Shown here piece by piece: positions 1-6,810 of a stretch of 18,115 nt of DNA. This DNA is from an uncultured Hyphomicrobiales bacterium. GTDB lineage: Bacteria; Pseudomonadota; Alphaproteobacteria; Rhizobiales; Beijerinckiaceae. Made by a program: the position numbers and the translations under genes. Location: positions 1 through 18,115 of the forward strand of contig CAIZGQ010000147.1 in assembly GCA_903932565.1 (NCBI GenBank), read 5' to 3'. The first letter of the stretch is position 1. The number at the start of each line of letters is the position of its first letter. The notes beneath the pieces were generated by a model. The model searched no databases and had not been told where the DNA came from. It worked only from the letters and a program-made list of their open reading frames with translations.

Positions 1-268
1 CAGAGCGCGGCATGGGGCGAGGACGATATCGCGGCCGGTTGGCCTGACAACTGTTGCCATAGTAACCCGCATGGAAACCAGGCGGACAGGCGAACCTCGC
101 CCAGCAACGTTGCCCGTAGGGACCAAGGTGATATCCAGGGGGACATCCGGGCGCCCAGCCCACCCGTTCAATGCCGGTTTCAATCATTTGGGACTGAACC
201 GGCATGGCGAAAGCTGTCGCTGTGCCCCCGCAAAAAACAAGTGCGAGTAGTATGACGATTTTTCTCAT
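1..268 (-). CDS. Small secreted Cys-repeat protein (GCG_CRPN-like), partial
   Basis: A short reading frame starts at the ATG complementary to 266-268 and runs off the left edge, giving 89 residues. Residues 1-21 are a clear Sec signal peptide (M-R-K, hydrophobic run, cleavage likely after AFA). The mature part has two copies of a motif of the form CPPG-[YF]-H-x-G-x-YG-x2-C, at about residues 42-55 and 61-74, followed by a basic Arg/Pro tail. This resembles the small alphaproteobacterial secreted proteins with a GCGPGFHRGPYGGC-type motif, whose function is unknown. GGGAAC lies about 8 bases before the start as a weak ribosome site. The C-terminus is missing from the window. I recognise the motif type but assign no function. 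Confidence 0.7.
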   Translation of the reverse strand, partial: MRKIVILLALVFCGGTATAFAMPVQSQMIETGIERVGWAPGCPPGYHLGPYGQRCWARFACPPGFHAGYYGNSCQANRPRYRPRPMPRS

Positions 269-283
269 TTACGAGTTCCCGTT

Positions 284-311
284 TCATAAGCCTTCATAGT
301 CAAGCTTATGA
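284..311. repeat. Perfect 8-bp inverted repeat upstream of the secreted-protein gene
   Basis: TCATAAGC at 284-291 and its exact reverse complement GCTTATGA at 304-311 are separated by 12 bases. The element lies 15 bases before the start of the small secreted protein and 61 bases beyond the end of maeB. There is no T-run after either arm, so it is not a standard intrinsic terminator. It could be an operator or a 5'-leader hairpin. Confidence 0.5.
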
Positions 312-372
312 TCAGTGAACACGAAATGAATGGGATCTCGCGACCTCATCCTCGCCGCAAGGTGCAGTGCCC

Positions 373-2658
373 TTACGACCCCAGATTGAACGCCGCCAGC
401 GTTGCCATATTAACGATGTCCGAATCCTTGGCACCCAGCGGCACGATCTGCACCGGCTTGTCGAGGCCAACAATCAGCGGGCCGATCACAGTTGCCCCAC
501 CAAGTTCCTGCAACATGCGTGTTGAAATGGATGCTGAGTGGAATGCCGGCATGATCAGCACATTGGCCGTGTCGGTCAGGCGGCAGAACGGGTAGGACGC
601 CATCTTTTCGCGGTTCAGCGCAATATCAGCTGCCATTTCGCCGTCATATTCAAAATCCACACGCTGCGCGTCGAGAATTTTGACGGCGCGCTGCACGTGC
701 GCCGCCCGTTCGCCCTGCGGATGGCCAAAGGTTGAGAACGCCAGCATGGCAACGCGCGGCTCGTAACCAAGCCGGCGCGCAACGCCTGCAGCCTCAATTG
801 CAATGGCTGCAATTTCCTCAGCGCTCGGCATCTCTGCGAAAGCCGTGTCTGCGACCAAAACAGGCCGTCCGCGGGCGATGACCCACGACACGCCGATGAG
901 GCGATGACCGGGCTTTTCATCAATGACCCGGCGGACTTCTTCGAGCGCCAGCGAAAAGTTGCGCGTCACGCCGGTGACCATCGCATCTGCATCGCCCAGC
1001 GCCACCATCGCCGCCGCAAAATGATTGCGGTCCTGGTTGATCAGGCGGGCGCAATCGCGAAACAAATAACCCTTCCGCTGCAGGCGTTCGTACAAAAACT
1101 GCGCGTAGAGCGAATTGCGCTTCGACAAGGCGGCGTTGTGGATTTCAATATGCTTGTCGTTGATATCCAGCCCGCCGCGGTCTGCGGTTTCCCGAACACG
1201 ATCTTCGCGGCCAACCAGAATGGCCGTGCCAAAGCCCTGGTTGACGAAGGTGAGTGCAGCACGAATGACCTGCTCCTCCTCGCCTTCCGCAAACACGACG
1301 CGCTTGGGGTAACGGCGCACGCGCTCGACGATACGCTGCATGGCACCCGCGACGGGATCGATGCGGGCACTCAATTGCGCGGCATAGGCCTTCATGTCGA
1401 CGATGGGCTTGCGCGCAACGCCTGAATCCATGGCGGCTTTTGCAACAGCGGCCGGAATGACGCTGATCAGTCGCGGATCAAACGGCACCGGAATGATGTA
1501 CTCGCGACCAAAGCGCGGGCGTGCGCCTTCATAGGCAGCGGCGACTTCATCCGGCACGTCCTCACGCGCCAATTCAGCCAACGCTTGGGTGGCTGCAATC
1601 TTCATTTCCATGTTGATCGTGGTCGCGCGCACATCAAGCGCGCCGCGGAAGATATAGGGGAACCCCAAAACATTGTTGACCTGATTGGGGTAATCCGAAC
1701 GCCCTGTCGCAATGATCACGTCATCGCGCACCGTGCGTGCTTCTTCTGGGGTGATCTCAGGATCCGGGTTGGCCATCGCAAAGATGATCGGATCGGGCGC
1801 CATGGATTTCACCATGTCCGCCGTCAAAGCGCCTTTGACCGACAGGCCGAAGAAGACATCCGCGCCTTGCAGAGCCTCGGCCAGCGTGCGCTTTGTGGAG
1901 ACGGTCGCATGCGCCGACTTCCACTGGTTCATGCCCTCGGTGCGGCCTTTGTAGATGACGCCCTTGGTATCACACAGGATGACGTTCTCAGGCGCAAAGC
2001 CCATCGCCTTGATGAGGTCGAGACAGGCAATGCCGGCCGCACCCGCGCCGTTGCAGACAAGCTTCGTCGTCTTGATATCGCGACCCGTGAGATGGATGGC
2101 GTTCAGGATGCCAGCGGCTGCAATGATCGCCGTGCCGTGCTGATCATCATGAAACACCGGAATGTCCATGAGTTCGCGCAGGCGATCCTCAATGATGAAG
2201 CACTCGGGCGCCTTGATATCTTCAAGGTTGATGCCGCCGAATGAAGGTCCGAGATAACGCACGGCCGCGACGAACGCGTCCGGGTCTTCGGTATCAACTT
2301 CAAGATCAATCGAGTCGATATCAGCAAAGCGTTTGAAGAGAACCGCCTTGCCTTCCATCACAGGCTTTGAAGCCAGCGCACCCAGATTTCCAAGGCCCAG
2401 AATTGCCGTGCCATTGGAGATCACGGCGACGAGGTTGCCCTTGATCGTATAATCGTAAGCTCGCGATGGGTCTTCCGCGATGGCAAGCACAGGGACGGCA
2501 ACGCCCGGCGAATAGGCCAGCGACAAGTCGCGCTGTGTAGCCATTGGCTTGCTGGCAACGATTTCGATTTTCCCAGGACGCCCCTGGGAATGGAACAACA
2601 AGGCTTCCTGATCGGTCACGCGGGGACGTTTGCTGCGGTCTGCGGGCTGATCAACCAT
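373..2658 (-). CDS. maeB: NADP-dependent malic enzyme with C-terminal phosphotransacetylase-like domain
   Basis: Cytosolic enzyme that oxidatively decarboxylates malate to pyruvate, linking the TCA cycle to acetyl-CoA and gluconeogenesis. The 761-residue length matches the large malic enzymes of alphaproteobacteria. Visible in order: malic N-domain with SPGVA (50-54) and NLEDI (144-148, metal/acid region), FHDDQHGTA (169-177, metal-binding Asp pair), and a Rossmann GAGAAG (204-209). From about residue 430 there is a phosphate acetyltransferase-like domain. In the family this tail is usually regulatory (acetyl-CoA responsive) rather than a working transacetylase. I chose the ATG at 2658 because MVDQP begins just before the conserved N-terminus; an in-frame GTG at 2721 would add 21 unconserved residues. 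NAD versus NADP use cannot be told from sequence alone. It appears to be a single-gene unit. Confidence 0.93.
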   Translation of the reverse strand: MVDQPADRSKRPRVTDQEALLFHSQGRPGKIEIVASKPMATQRDLSLAYSPGVAVPVLAIAEDPSRAYDYTIKGNLVAVISNGTAILGLGNLGALASKPVMEGKAVLFKRFADIDSIDLEVDTEDPDAFVAAVRYLGPSFGGINLEDIKAPECFIIEDRLRELMDIPVFHDDQHGTAIIAAAGILNAIHLTGRDIKTTKLVCNGAGAAGIACLDLIKAMGFAPENVILCDTKGVIYKGRTEGMNQWKSAHATVSTKRTLAEALQGADVFFGLSVKGALTADMVKSMAPDPIIFAMANPDPEITPEEARTVRDDVIIATGRSDYPNQVNNVLGFPYIFRGALDVRATTINMEMKIAATQALAELAREDVPDEVAAAYEGARPRFGREYIIPVPFDPRLISVIPAAVAKAAMDSGVARKPIVDMKAYAAQLSARIDPVAGAMQRIVERVRRYPKRVVFAEGEEEQVIRAALTFVNQGFGTAILVGREDRVRETADRGGLDINDKHIEIHNAALSKRNSLYAQFLYERLQRKGYLFRDCARLINQDRNHFAAAMVALGDADAMVTGVTRNFSLALEEVRRVIDEKPGHRLIGVSWVIARGRPVLVADTAFAEMPSAEEIAAIAIEAAGVARRLGYEPRVAMLAFSTFGHPQGERAAHVQRAVKILDAQRVDFEYDGEMAADIALNREKMASYPFCRLTDTANVLIMPAFHSASISTRMLQELGGATVIGPLIVGLDKPVQIVPLGAKDSDIVNMATLAAFNLGS

Positions 2659-2780
2659 GAAGCTCGGCTCTTTGTCTCTGTCTCGGGGCCGCGACCATAA
2701 CGTCACGCATGCCCATTCCACAAGCGAGCCAAAGGTCGTTTGCTGCTATCGCAGTGCAGCATAAAAAGTCGCGAAATTGT

Positions 2781-3914
2781 TCAGCCGCGAAGGCCCGTTG
2801 AGGCTGCCCGGCGAACAGCATCGCCACGCCAGACAAAATCGCGCCCTGCAAGACCAGCCACCCAAAGCGCCGGCAACATCAGATCGCGCAACAGCCAACT
2901 CAACGGGGTCAGGCGTGTGAACTGCCAACCGGCAAACCAGACAAGTGCCGCCTCGGACCCGTACCAAATCGCAGCATAACACCCCAACACCAATGTGATG
3001 GACAGATCGTGCAGGTAAGCTGCGAGCGCGGTCGCCAGAAATGGGCCGACGCAACCCGTCATCACTTCGGGAAGATAGAGGATTGGAAACGTCGCCCGGC
3101 GTAAACGGGCCCAACGCACCTGCCGGTTCCACACGGACTTTAACTCGCGTCGGCCAAGGGGTTGCATGAATGGCGGATCAACGAGTCGCACATCCTTACC
3201 GAGCCCGCGCATGACCTTTGTGGCCGCCGCATCCTCAGCTGGTTCGCAGGCCAAGGCGGCCACGCCGCCAACAGAGGCCAGATCGCTGCGGCGAAAGCAC
3301 AGCGTTTTGCCCTGAGCAAAGCCAAACCCCAACGTATCCACAGCAAATTGCCACCGCGCCTGAAATGAATTCAAGAAGGCGCATTCAAGCTCACCAAACA
3401 GGCCTTCTGCCTTGCCCCCGACTGGTGGTGCTGACACGCAACCGGTTCCCTCCCGCCAGGATGACAGGACGCGCTGCAGATAATCGGGCGGAATCATCAG
3501 GTTCGAATCCGTAAAACAAACGAATTCGTACCGCGCCATGCGCCACCCCTTGGCCATGTTGTTGAGTTTGGGATTGTCACTGATGTGATCAGTGCCAATC
3601 AGAAGTCGCGCATCAACATTGGGATGTTTGTCGATCAATTGGGTGACGAGTGGCACCACAGGGTCATCCGCCCGCTCGACGCAGAACAGTACCTCAAACT
3701 TCGGATAATCCAGGGAAAACGCGGCTGAAAGAATGGCCTGACCATCAAAATCAACGCCACACAGCGGTCGCACGAGCGTTACGCCGGGCGCATCAGGCGC
3801 GGCTTGAAGTGGACGCATCGGACGCGCGCGCCACGCAGTCAGCGCCATGCCAACGACGTGAAGCGAGAACATAATGGCGCTGAGGAGCGTAGCTGCGTGG
3901 GCAATCAGGGTCAT
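2781..3914 (-). CDS. GT21 family lipid glycosyltransferase (ceramide glucosyltransferase-like; Pgt type)
   Basis: Membrane-bound glycosyltransferase, 377 residues. An N-terminal membrane segment (about 5-28) is followed by the GT21 core: Asp pair D83-D84 before a Pro, FTDSN with D136, AED with D228, and the (Q/R)xxRW signature as R264-R267-W268. C-terminal membrane segments lie at about 283-345 and 355-370. Eukaryotic GT21 members make glucosylceramide. Characterised Agrobacterium and Mesorhizobium homologues (Pgt) are processive galactosyl/glucosyltransferases acting on diacylglycerol. The neighbourhood (plcP, agt, btaAB) favours diacylglycerol as acceptor here, which is an inference; ceramide or another lipid remains possible. 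I chose the ATG at 3914, preceded by GGTGA, over a TTG at 3926. The gene is divergent from plcP, and a weak Pho-box-like repeat lies at 3940-3957. Confidence 0.85.
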   Translation of the reverse strand: MTLIAHAATLLSAIMFSLHVVGMALTAWRARPMRPLQAAPDAPGVTLVRPLCGVDFDGQAILSAAFSLDYPKFEVLFCVERADDPVVPLVTQLIDKHPNVDARLLIGTDHISDNPKLNNMAKGWRMARYEFVCFTDSNLMIPPDYLQRVLSSWREGTGCVSAPPVGGKAEGLFGELECAFLNSFQARWQFAVDTLGFGFAQGKTLCFRRSDLASVGGVAALACEPAEDAAATKVMRGLGKDVRLVDPPFMQPLGRRELKSVWNRQVRWARLRRATFPILYLPEVMTGCVGPFLATALAAYLHDLSITLVLGCYAAIWYGSEAALVWFAGWQFTRLTPLSWLLRDLMLPALWVAGLAGRDFVWRGDAVRRAASTGLRG

Positions 3915-3939
3915 AAGGTTCACCAACTACGTCGGTGAG

Positions 3940-3957
3940 GTGACGCAAATATGACGA
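3940..3957 (-). promoter_or_regulatory. Weak Pho-box-like direct repeat before the GT21 gene
   Basis: Read on the minus strand: TCGTCAT, 4 bases, GCGTCAC. Both half-sites keep the GTCAY core and are exactly 11 bp apart, in the direction of the gene. Each matches CTGTCAY at 5 of 7 places. The box ends only 25 bases before the ATG at 3914, which would leave a very short leader, so the call is tentative. Confidence 0.35.
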
Positions 3958-4084
3958 GCTTGCGGACCTCGTTTGCATCAAGGACATGCGGGACGTACTG
4001 AAGCATGTTGGGACCAGCCAAAAGGTGTTGATTCCGCGCCATTTGCCGCAATCGAAGGCGCGACCCACGTATATAACCAACCGA

Positions 4085-4102
4085 CTGTCATCCTGCTGTG
4101 AT
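4085..4102 (+). promoter_or_regulatory. Pho box (PhoB site) upstream of plcP
   Basis: CTGTCAT at 4085-4091 and CTGTGAT at 4096-4102 form a direct repeat with 11-bp period (7 bases, 4-base spacer CCTG, 7 bases). This matches the PhoB consensus of two CTGTCAY half-sites; the first is perfect and the second has one change. It points toward plcP and ends 48 bases before its ATG. TAGAAC at 4122-4127 is a possible -10, but its spacing is longer than in classical PhoB promoters. Confidence 0.75.
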
Positions 4103-4150
4103 CTAAATCGGATCAACAGGCTAGAACAACCGATTTCAGGACTTTTACCT

Positions 4151-4948
4151 ATGTCCGATCCTGTCAGCACCCACCATCGCACCATCTTCCTGTCCGACGT
4201 CCACCTGGGGACACGCGGCAGCCAGGCGGAGCTTCTGCTCGATTTCCTGCGCGACAACGAAGCCGACACAATCTACCTCGTCGGCGACATCATTGATGGC
4301 TGGCGGCTGAAAGTAACCTGGTACTGGCCACAATCCCACAATGACGTGGTGCAGAAGCTTTTGCGCAAAGCCCGCAAGGGCACCCGGATCATCTACGTTC
4401 CGGGGAACCACGACGAATTCCTGCGCGATTACATCGGCTCAAATTTTGGCGGCATCGAGATTGTCGAAGAAGCCATTCACGAAACAGCGGATGGACGCCG
4501 CATGCTCGTGCTGCACGGCGACAAGTTTGACGTGGTCATTCGCCACGTTCGTTGGCTCGCATTTTTGGGCGACTGGGCTTACGACCTCGCAATCTTCATC
4601 AATCGCTACGTGAGCTGGGTGCGTCGCCACCTGGGCCTGCCCTATTGGTCGTTTTCGGCCTGGAGCAAGCAAAAGGTGAAAACGGCCGTGAACTTCATTG
4701 GTACGTTTCGCGATGCCGTTGCGGCAGATGCGGCGCGCCACGGCGTTGATGTGGTGCTGTGCGGCCATATTCATCAGCCGGCTGTCGAACAAGTCGGCAA
4801 ACTCACCTACATCAATTCCGGTGACTGGGTGGAATCCTGCACGGTTGTGATCGAACATCAGGACGGGCGGCTGGAACTGGTTCACTACGCGGACCCGGCG
4901 ACCATTGAGGCCAAGGTTCTTGGCAGTTCACGCCTACAGGCAGCCTGA
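4151..4948 (+). CDS. plcP: PlcP-type phospholipase C (calcineurin-like metallophosphoesterase)
   Basis: A 265-residue cytoplasmic metallophosphoesterase with all metal motifs: SDVHLG (D16, H18), GDIID (D46), GNHD (N86, H87), HGD (H122) and GHIH (H206, H208). Such proteins are often labelled UDP-2,3-diacylglucosamine diphosphatase (LpxH-like). The form with NSGDWVES near the C-terminus and this length matches the rhizobial branch that includes Sinorhizobium PlcP, which cleaves phosphatidylcholine and other phospholipids to diacylglycerol when phosphate is low. The PlcP call rests on the neighbours (agt, btaAB) and the Pho box. I chose the ATG at 4151 (AGGA at 4138-4141): longer in-frame starts such as 3986 would place the Pho box inside the gene. 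Its 3' end is 20 bases from the convergent agt. Confidence 0.85.
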   Translation: MSDPVSTHHRTIFLSDVHLGTRGSQAELLLDFLRDNEADTIYLVGDIIDGWRLKVTWYWPQSHNDVVQKLLRKARKGTRIIYVPGNHDEFLRDYIGSNFGGIEIVEEAIHETADGRRMLVLHGDKFDVVIRHVRWLAFLGDWAYDLAIFINRYVSWVRRHLGLPYWSFSAWSKQKVKTAVNFIGTFRDAVAADAARHGVDVVLCGHIHQPAVEQVGKLTYINSGDWVESCTVVIEHQDGRLELVHYADPATIEAKVLGSSRLQAA

Positions 4949-4968
4949 GACCTCTGAGAAAGCCGCTG

Positions 4969-6102
4969 TTACAGCGCTTCGAATGGGCGCAGTCGCAGGC
5001 TTGTGCTGATGTTGTTGAGGAAGCTTCGCGCGCTTTCAGCAAGCGTGAAGCCACTTGCATAAGCGCGGCAGGCATTTTTCGAAAGACCAAGCGCCTGAAG
5101 CGCGGCGGCGCGCAGATCATTGTTCATGATGCCGCAGTTTGGGTCGCGAATGATCTCAAGCGGACCCGTCACCGGAAATGCAGCCACCGGAAGCCCGGCC
5201 GACATAGCCTCCAGCATCACAAGACCGAACGTGTCTGTGCGGCTTGGGAACACGAACACATCGGCTGACGCATAAATGTCGGCCAATTCCAGCCCATGCT
5301 TGATTCCGAGAAAATGTGCGTCAGGAAAGCGTTGCTGCAGCTCCGCGCGGGCAGGACCGTCCCCGACAACAACCTTCGACCCCGGTAAATCAAGCGCCAG
5401 AAATGCGTCGATGTTCTTTTCAACTGCGACGCGCGCGACACACAGAAAGATCGGCTTGGGCAAATGATCGAGAGCGCCTGGACGGCCACCTGAAAACAAT
5501 TCCGTGTCAACGCCGCGCTGCCATAAGACGAGCCGATCAAAGCCGTGGGATGAAAGATCATCCATCAGGCCTTGCGTTGCCGCCATTGTTGCAGCCGCTG
5601 CATTGTGAAAATGGCGCATGACACCGTAAGACATGCCCAACGGAACAGGCCAGCGCGCGGCCACATATTCCGGGTATCGTGTATGATAGCAGGTGGTGAA
5701 CGGGACGCGATTGCGCAGACACCAGTGGCGCACCATGACGCCGATGGGCCCTTCAGTTGCGATATGGATAGCCTCGGGCGCTTCCTGCTCAATCCGCTGT
5801 GCGATGGCCGTGGGCGAGGCCAAGGCCAACCGGATCTCTGGATAGCCCGGCATGCCAAGAGTGGAAAACCCTTCGGGCGTCAAGAAGCGGATTTGAGCCC
5901 CAAACTGCGGCACTTCTTGCGCCAGCCCACTGAGCGTGCGGACAACGCCATTGACCTGCGGCCGCCATGCGTCTGTCGCGATCAGAATCTTGCGGCCCTG
6001 CGCCTCGCCCGCAACGCCGGACGCTTGCTGCGTGGGCCACGCAACCCTTGTGTCACCGACGGATCGGTGGAAGCGCACTGGCTTTGATGTGATCAGGGTC
6101 AT
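4969..6102 (-). CDS. agt: GT4 family diacylglycerol glycosyltransferase (Agt type)
   Basis: A 377-residue GT-B fold enzyme of family GT4 with no membrane segment, probably peripheral at the inner membrane. Visible: ILIATDAWRPQVNGVVRT at about 39-56 (N-terminal acceptor/loop region), R224 and K229 of the donor site, GDGP (247-250), and the EX7E region as D290-x7-E298, so the first Glu is Asp here. Generic annotation would be alpha-mannosyltransferase-like. Agrobacterium Agt, which makes glucosyl- and glucuronosyl-diacylglycerol under phosphate starvation, is in this kind of setting, next to plcP in several bacteria. The sugar donor cannot be read from sequence. The frame opens about 36 residues before the conserved core and has no good ribosome site, so the start is uncertain. 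It follows btaB by 66 bases on the same strand and may share the btaA promoter. Confidence 0.78.
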   Translation of the reverse strand: MTLITSKPVRFHRSVGDTRVAWPTQQASGVAGEAQGRKILIATDAWRPQVNGVVRTLSGLAQEVPQFGAQIRFLTPEGFSTLGMPGYPEIRLALASPTAIAQRIEQEAPEAIHIATEGPIGVMVRHWCLRNRVPFTTCYHTRYPEYVAARWPVPLGMSYGVMRHFHNAAAATMAATQGLMDDLSSHGFDRLVLWQRGVDTELFSGGRPGALDHLPKPIFLCVARVAVEKNIDAFLALDLPGSKVVVGDGPARAELQQRFPDAHFLGIKHGLELADIYASADVFVFPSRTDTFGLVMLEAMSAGLPVAAFPVTGPLEIIRDPNCGIMNNDLRAAALQALGLSKNACRAYASGFTLAESARSFLNNISTSLRLRPFEAL

Positions 6103-6128
6103 GTTCGTCGTGTAACGTTTGGCTGTCT

Positions 6129-6162
6129 GTCACAAACACGATTCACACGGCAATCTTGTGAC
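6129..6162. repeat. 7-bp perfect inverted repeat between btaB and agt
   Basis: GTCACAA at 6129-6135 and TTGTGAC at 6156-6162 are exact reverse complements separated by 20 bases. The element fills much of the 66-base gap between the btaB stop and the agt start. There is no T-run, so it is not an evident terminator. It could be an mRNA hairpin that sets the ratio of agt to btaAB, or a protein site. Confidence 0.35.
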
Positions 6163-6168
6163 GATGTT

Positions 6169-6810
6169 TCAACCAATCTGTGCAAGCGCTGCATAACCGC
6201 CATAAAGCGCCGTAAACCGATGCGGCAAACCTCGCAAGGAGCTGAGGTGGGCCACTTCCGTCGCCAGATTTGTACGCGGCGTGACGTGGAACATATCGAG
6301 CCACGCCAGCAAGGCTTTGCGGAACCAGCCCGGCAAGTCCGCCCCATCGCCAAAATCAACCAGATGCAACGAGCCGCCGGCGGCAACCAGTGTCGCCGCA
6401 TGGGCGAAGGCTTGCTGCCACGGCGGGATCATCGACAGCGCGTAGGAAATGAACACACGGTCAAAAGCCGCGATACCAAAAACAGAGTGCGGATTGAAGT
6501 CCGTCGCGTCGGCCTGCGCCACACTGATGCGATCTGCCAAACCAGCTTTGTCGATCGCGGCACGTGCGGTGTCGAGCATCGCCGCCGACACATCCACACC
6601 GTAGAAGCGAGCTTGCGGATAAAGCTCAGCCGCACAGATCAGATTGCGTCCAGTCCCACAGCCGATCTCAAGCACGGTCTGACCCGGCTGTACGTTGAGA
6701 TCACGCAGGAGACGATCACGACCCAGCAGATAATGTTTACGCGTCAAATCGTAAAAGTGCCGCTGGTACCGGTACATCCTGTCCATGGCTGTGGCGGCTT
6801 GCGCGCTCAT
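6169..6810 (-). CDS. btaB: Diacylglyceryl-homoserine N-methyltransferase BtaB
   Basis: A 213-residue class I SAM-dependent methyltransferase. Motif I is LEIGCGTGRN at 47-56 and the acidic residue after strand 2 is in YGVDVS (70-75). In the family, BtaB adds three methyl groups to diacylglyceryl-homoserine to give the betaine lipid DGTS, acting at the inner membrane. The ATG at 6810 overlaps the btaA stop codon (ATGA), so the two are translationally coupled, as in other btaAB operons. A longer in-frame start at 6885 would only add btaA-overlapping sequence. Length fits the family (about 210). Its identity rests on the methyltransferase fold plus the directly adjacent btaA. Confidence 0.9.
   Translation of the reverse strand: MSAQAATAMDRMYRYQRHFYDLTRKHYLLGRDRLLRDLNVQPGQTVLEIGCGTGRNLICAAELYPQARFYGVDVSAAMLDTARAAIDKAGLADRISVAQADATDFNPHSVFGIAAFDRVFISYALSMIPPWQQAFAHAATLVAAGGSLHLVDFGDGADLPGWFRKALLAWLDMFHVTPRTNLATEVAHLSSLRGLPHRFTALYGGYAALAQIG

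Noticed and set aside
308..2244. Several open frames on the plus strand opposite maeB
   Set aside because: They are antisense to a clearly conserved enzyme, have low-complexity basic content, and lack ribosome sites.
3986..4150. N-terminal extension of PlcP to an in-frame ATG at 3986
   Set aside because: The extra 55 residues are unlike the family, the Pho box would lie inside the gene, and the ATG at 4151 has AGGA upstream and meets the conserved N-terminus.
4151..4948. Calling this gene lpxH (UDP-2,3-diacylglucosamine diphosphatase)
   Set aside because: The fold cannot separate the two, but the Pho box and the agt/btaAB neighbours fit PlcP better; lipid A genes are not nearby.
4964..4976. 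CGCTG-TTA-CAGCG hairpin between plcP and agt as a bidirectional terminator
   Set aside because: Stem of only 5 bp with no T-run on either side, and it overlaps the agt stop codon.
6123..6144. CTGTCAC on the plus strand in the btaB-agt gap as a Pho box
   Set aside because: The partner half-site 11 bp away (ACGATTC) does not match, and the orientation points away from agt.
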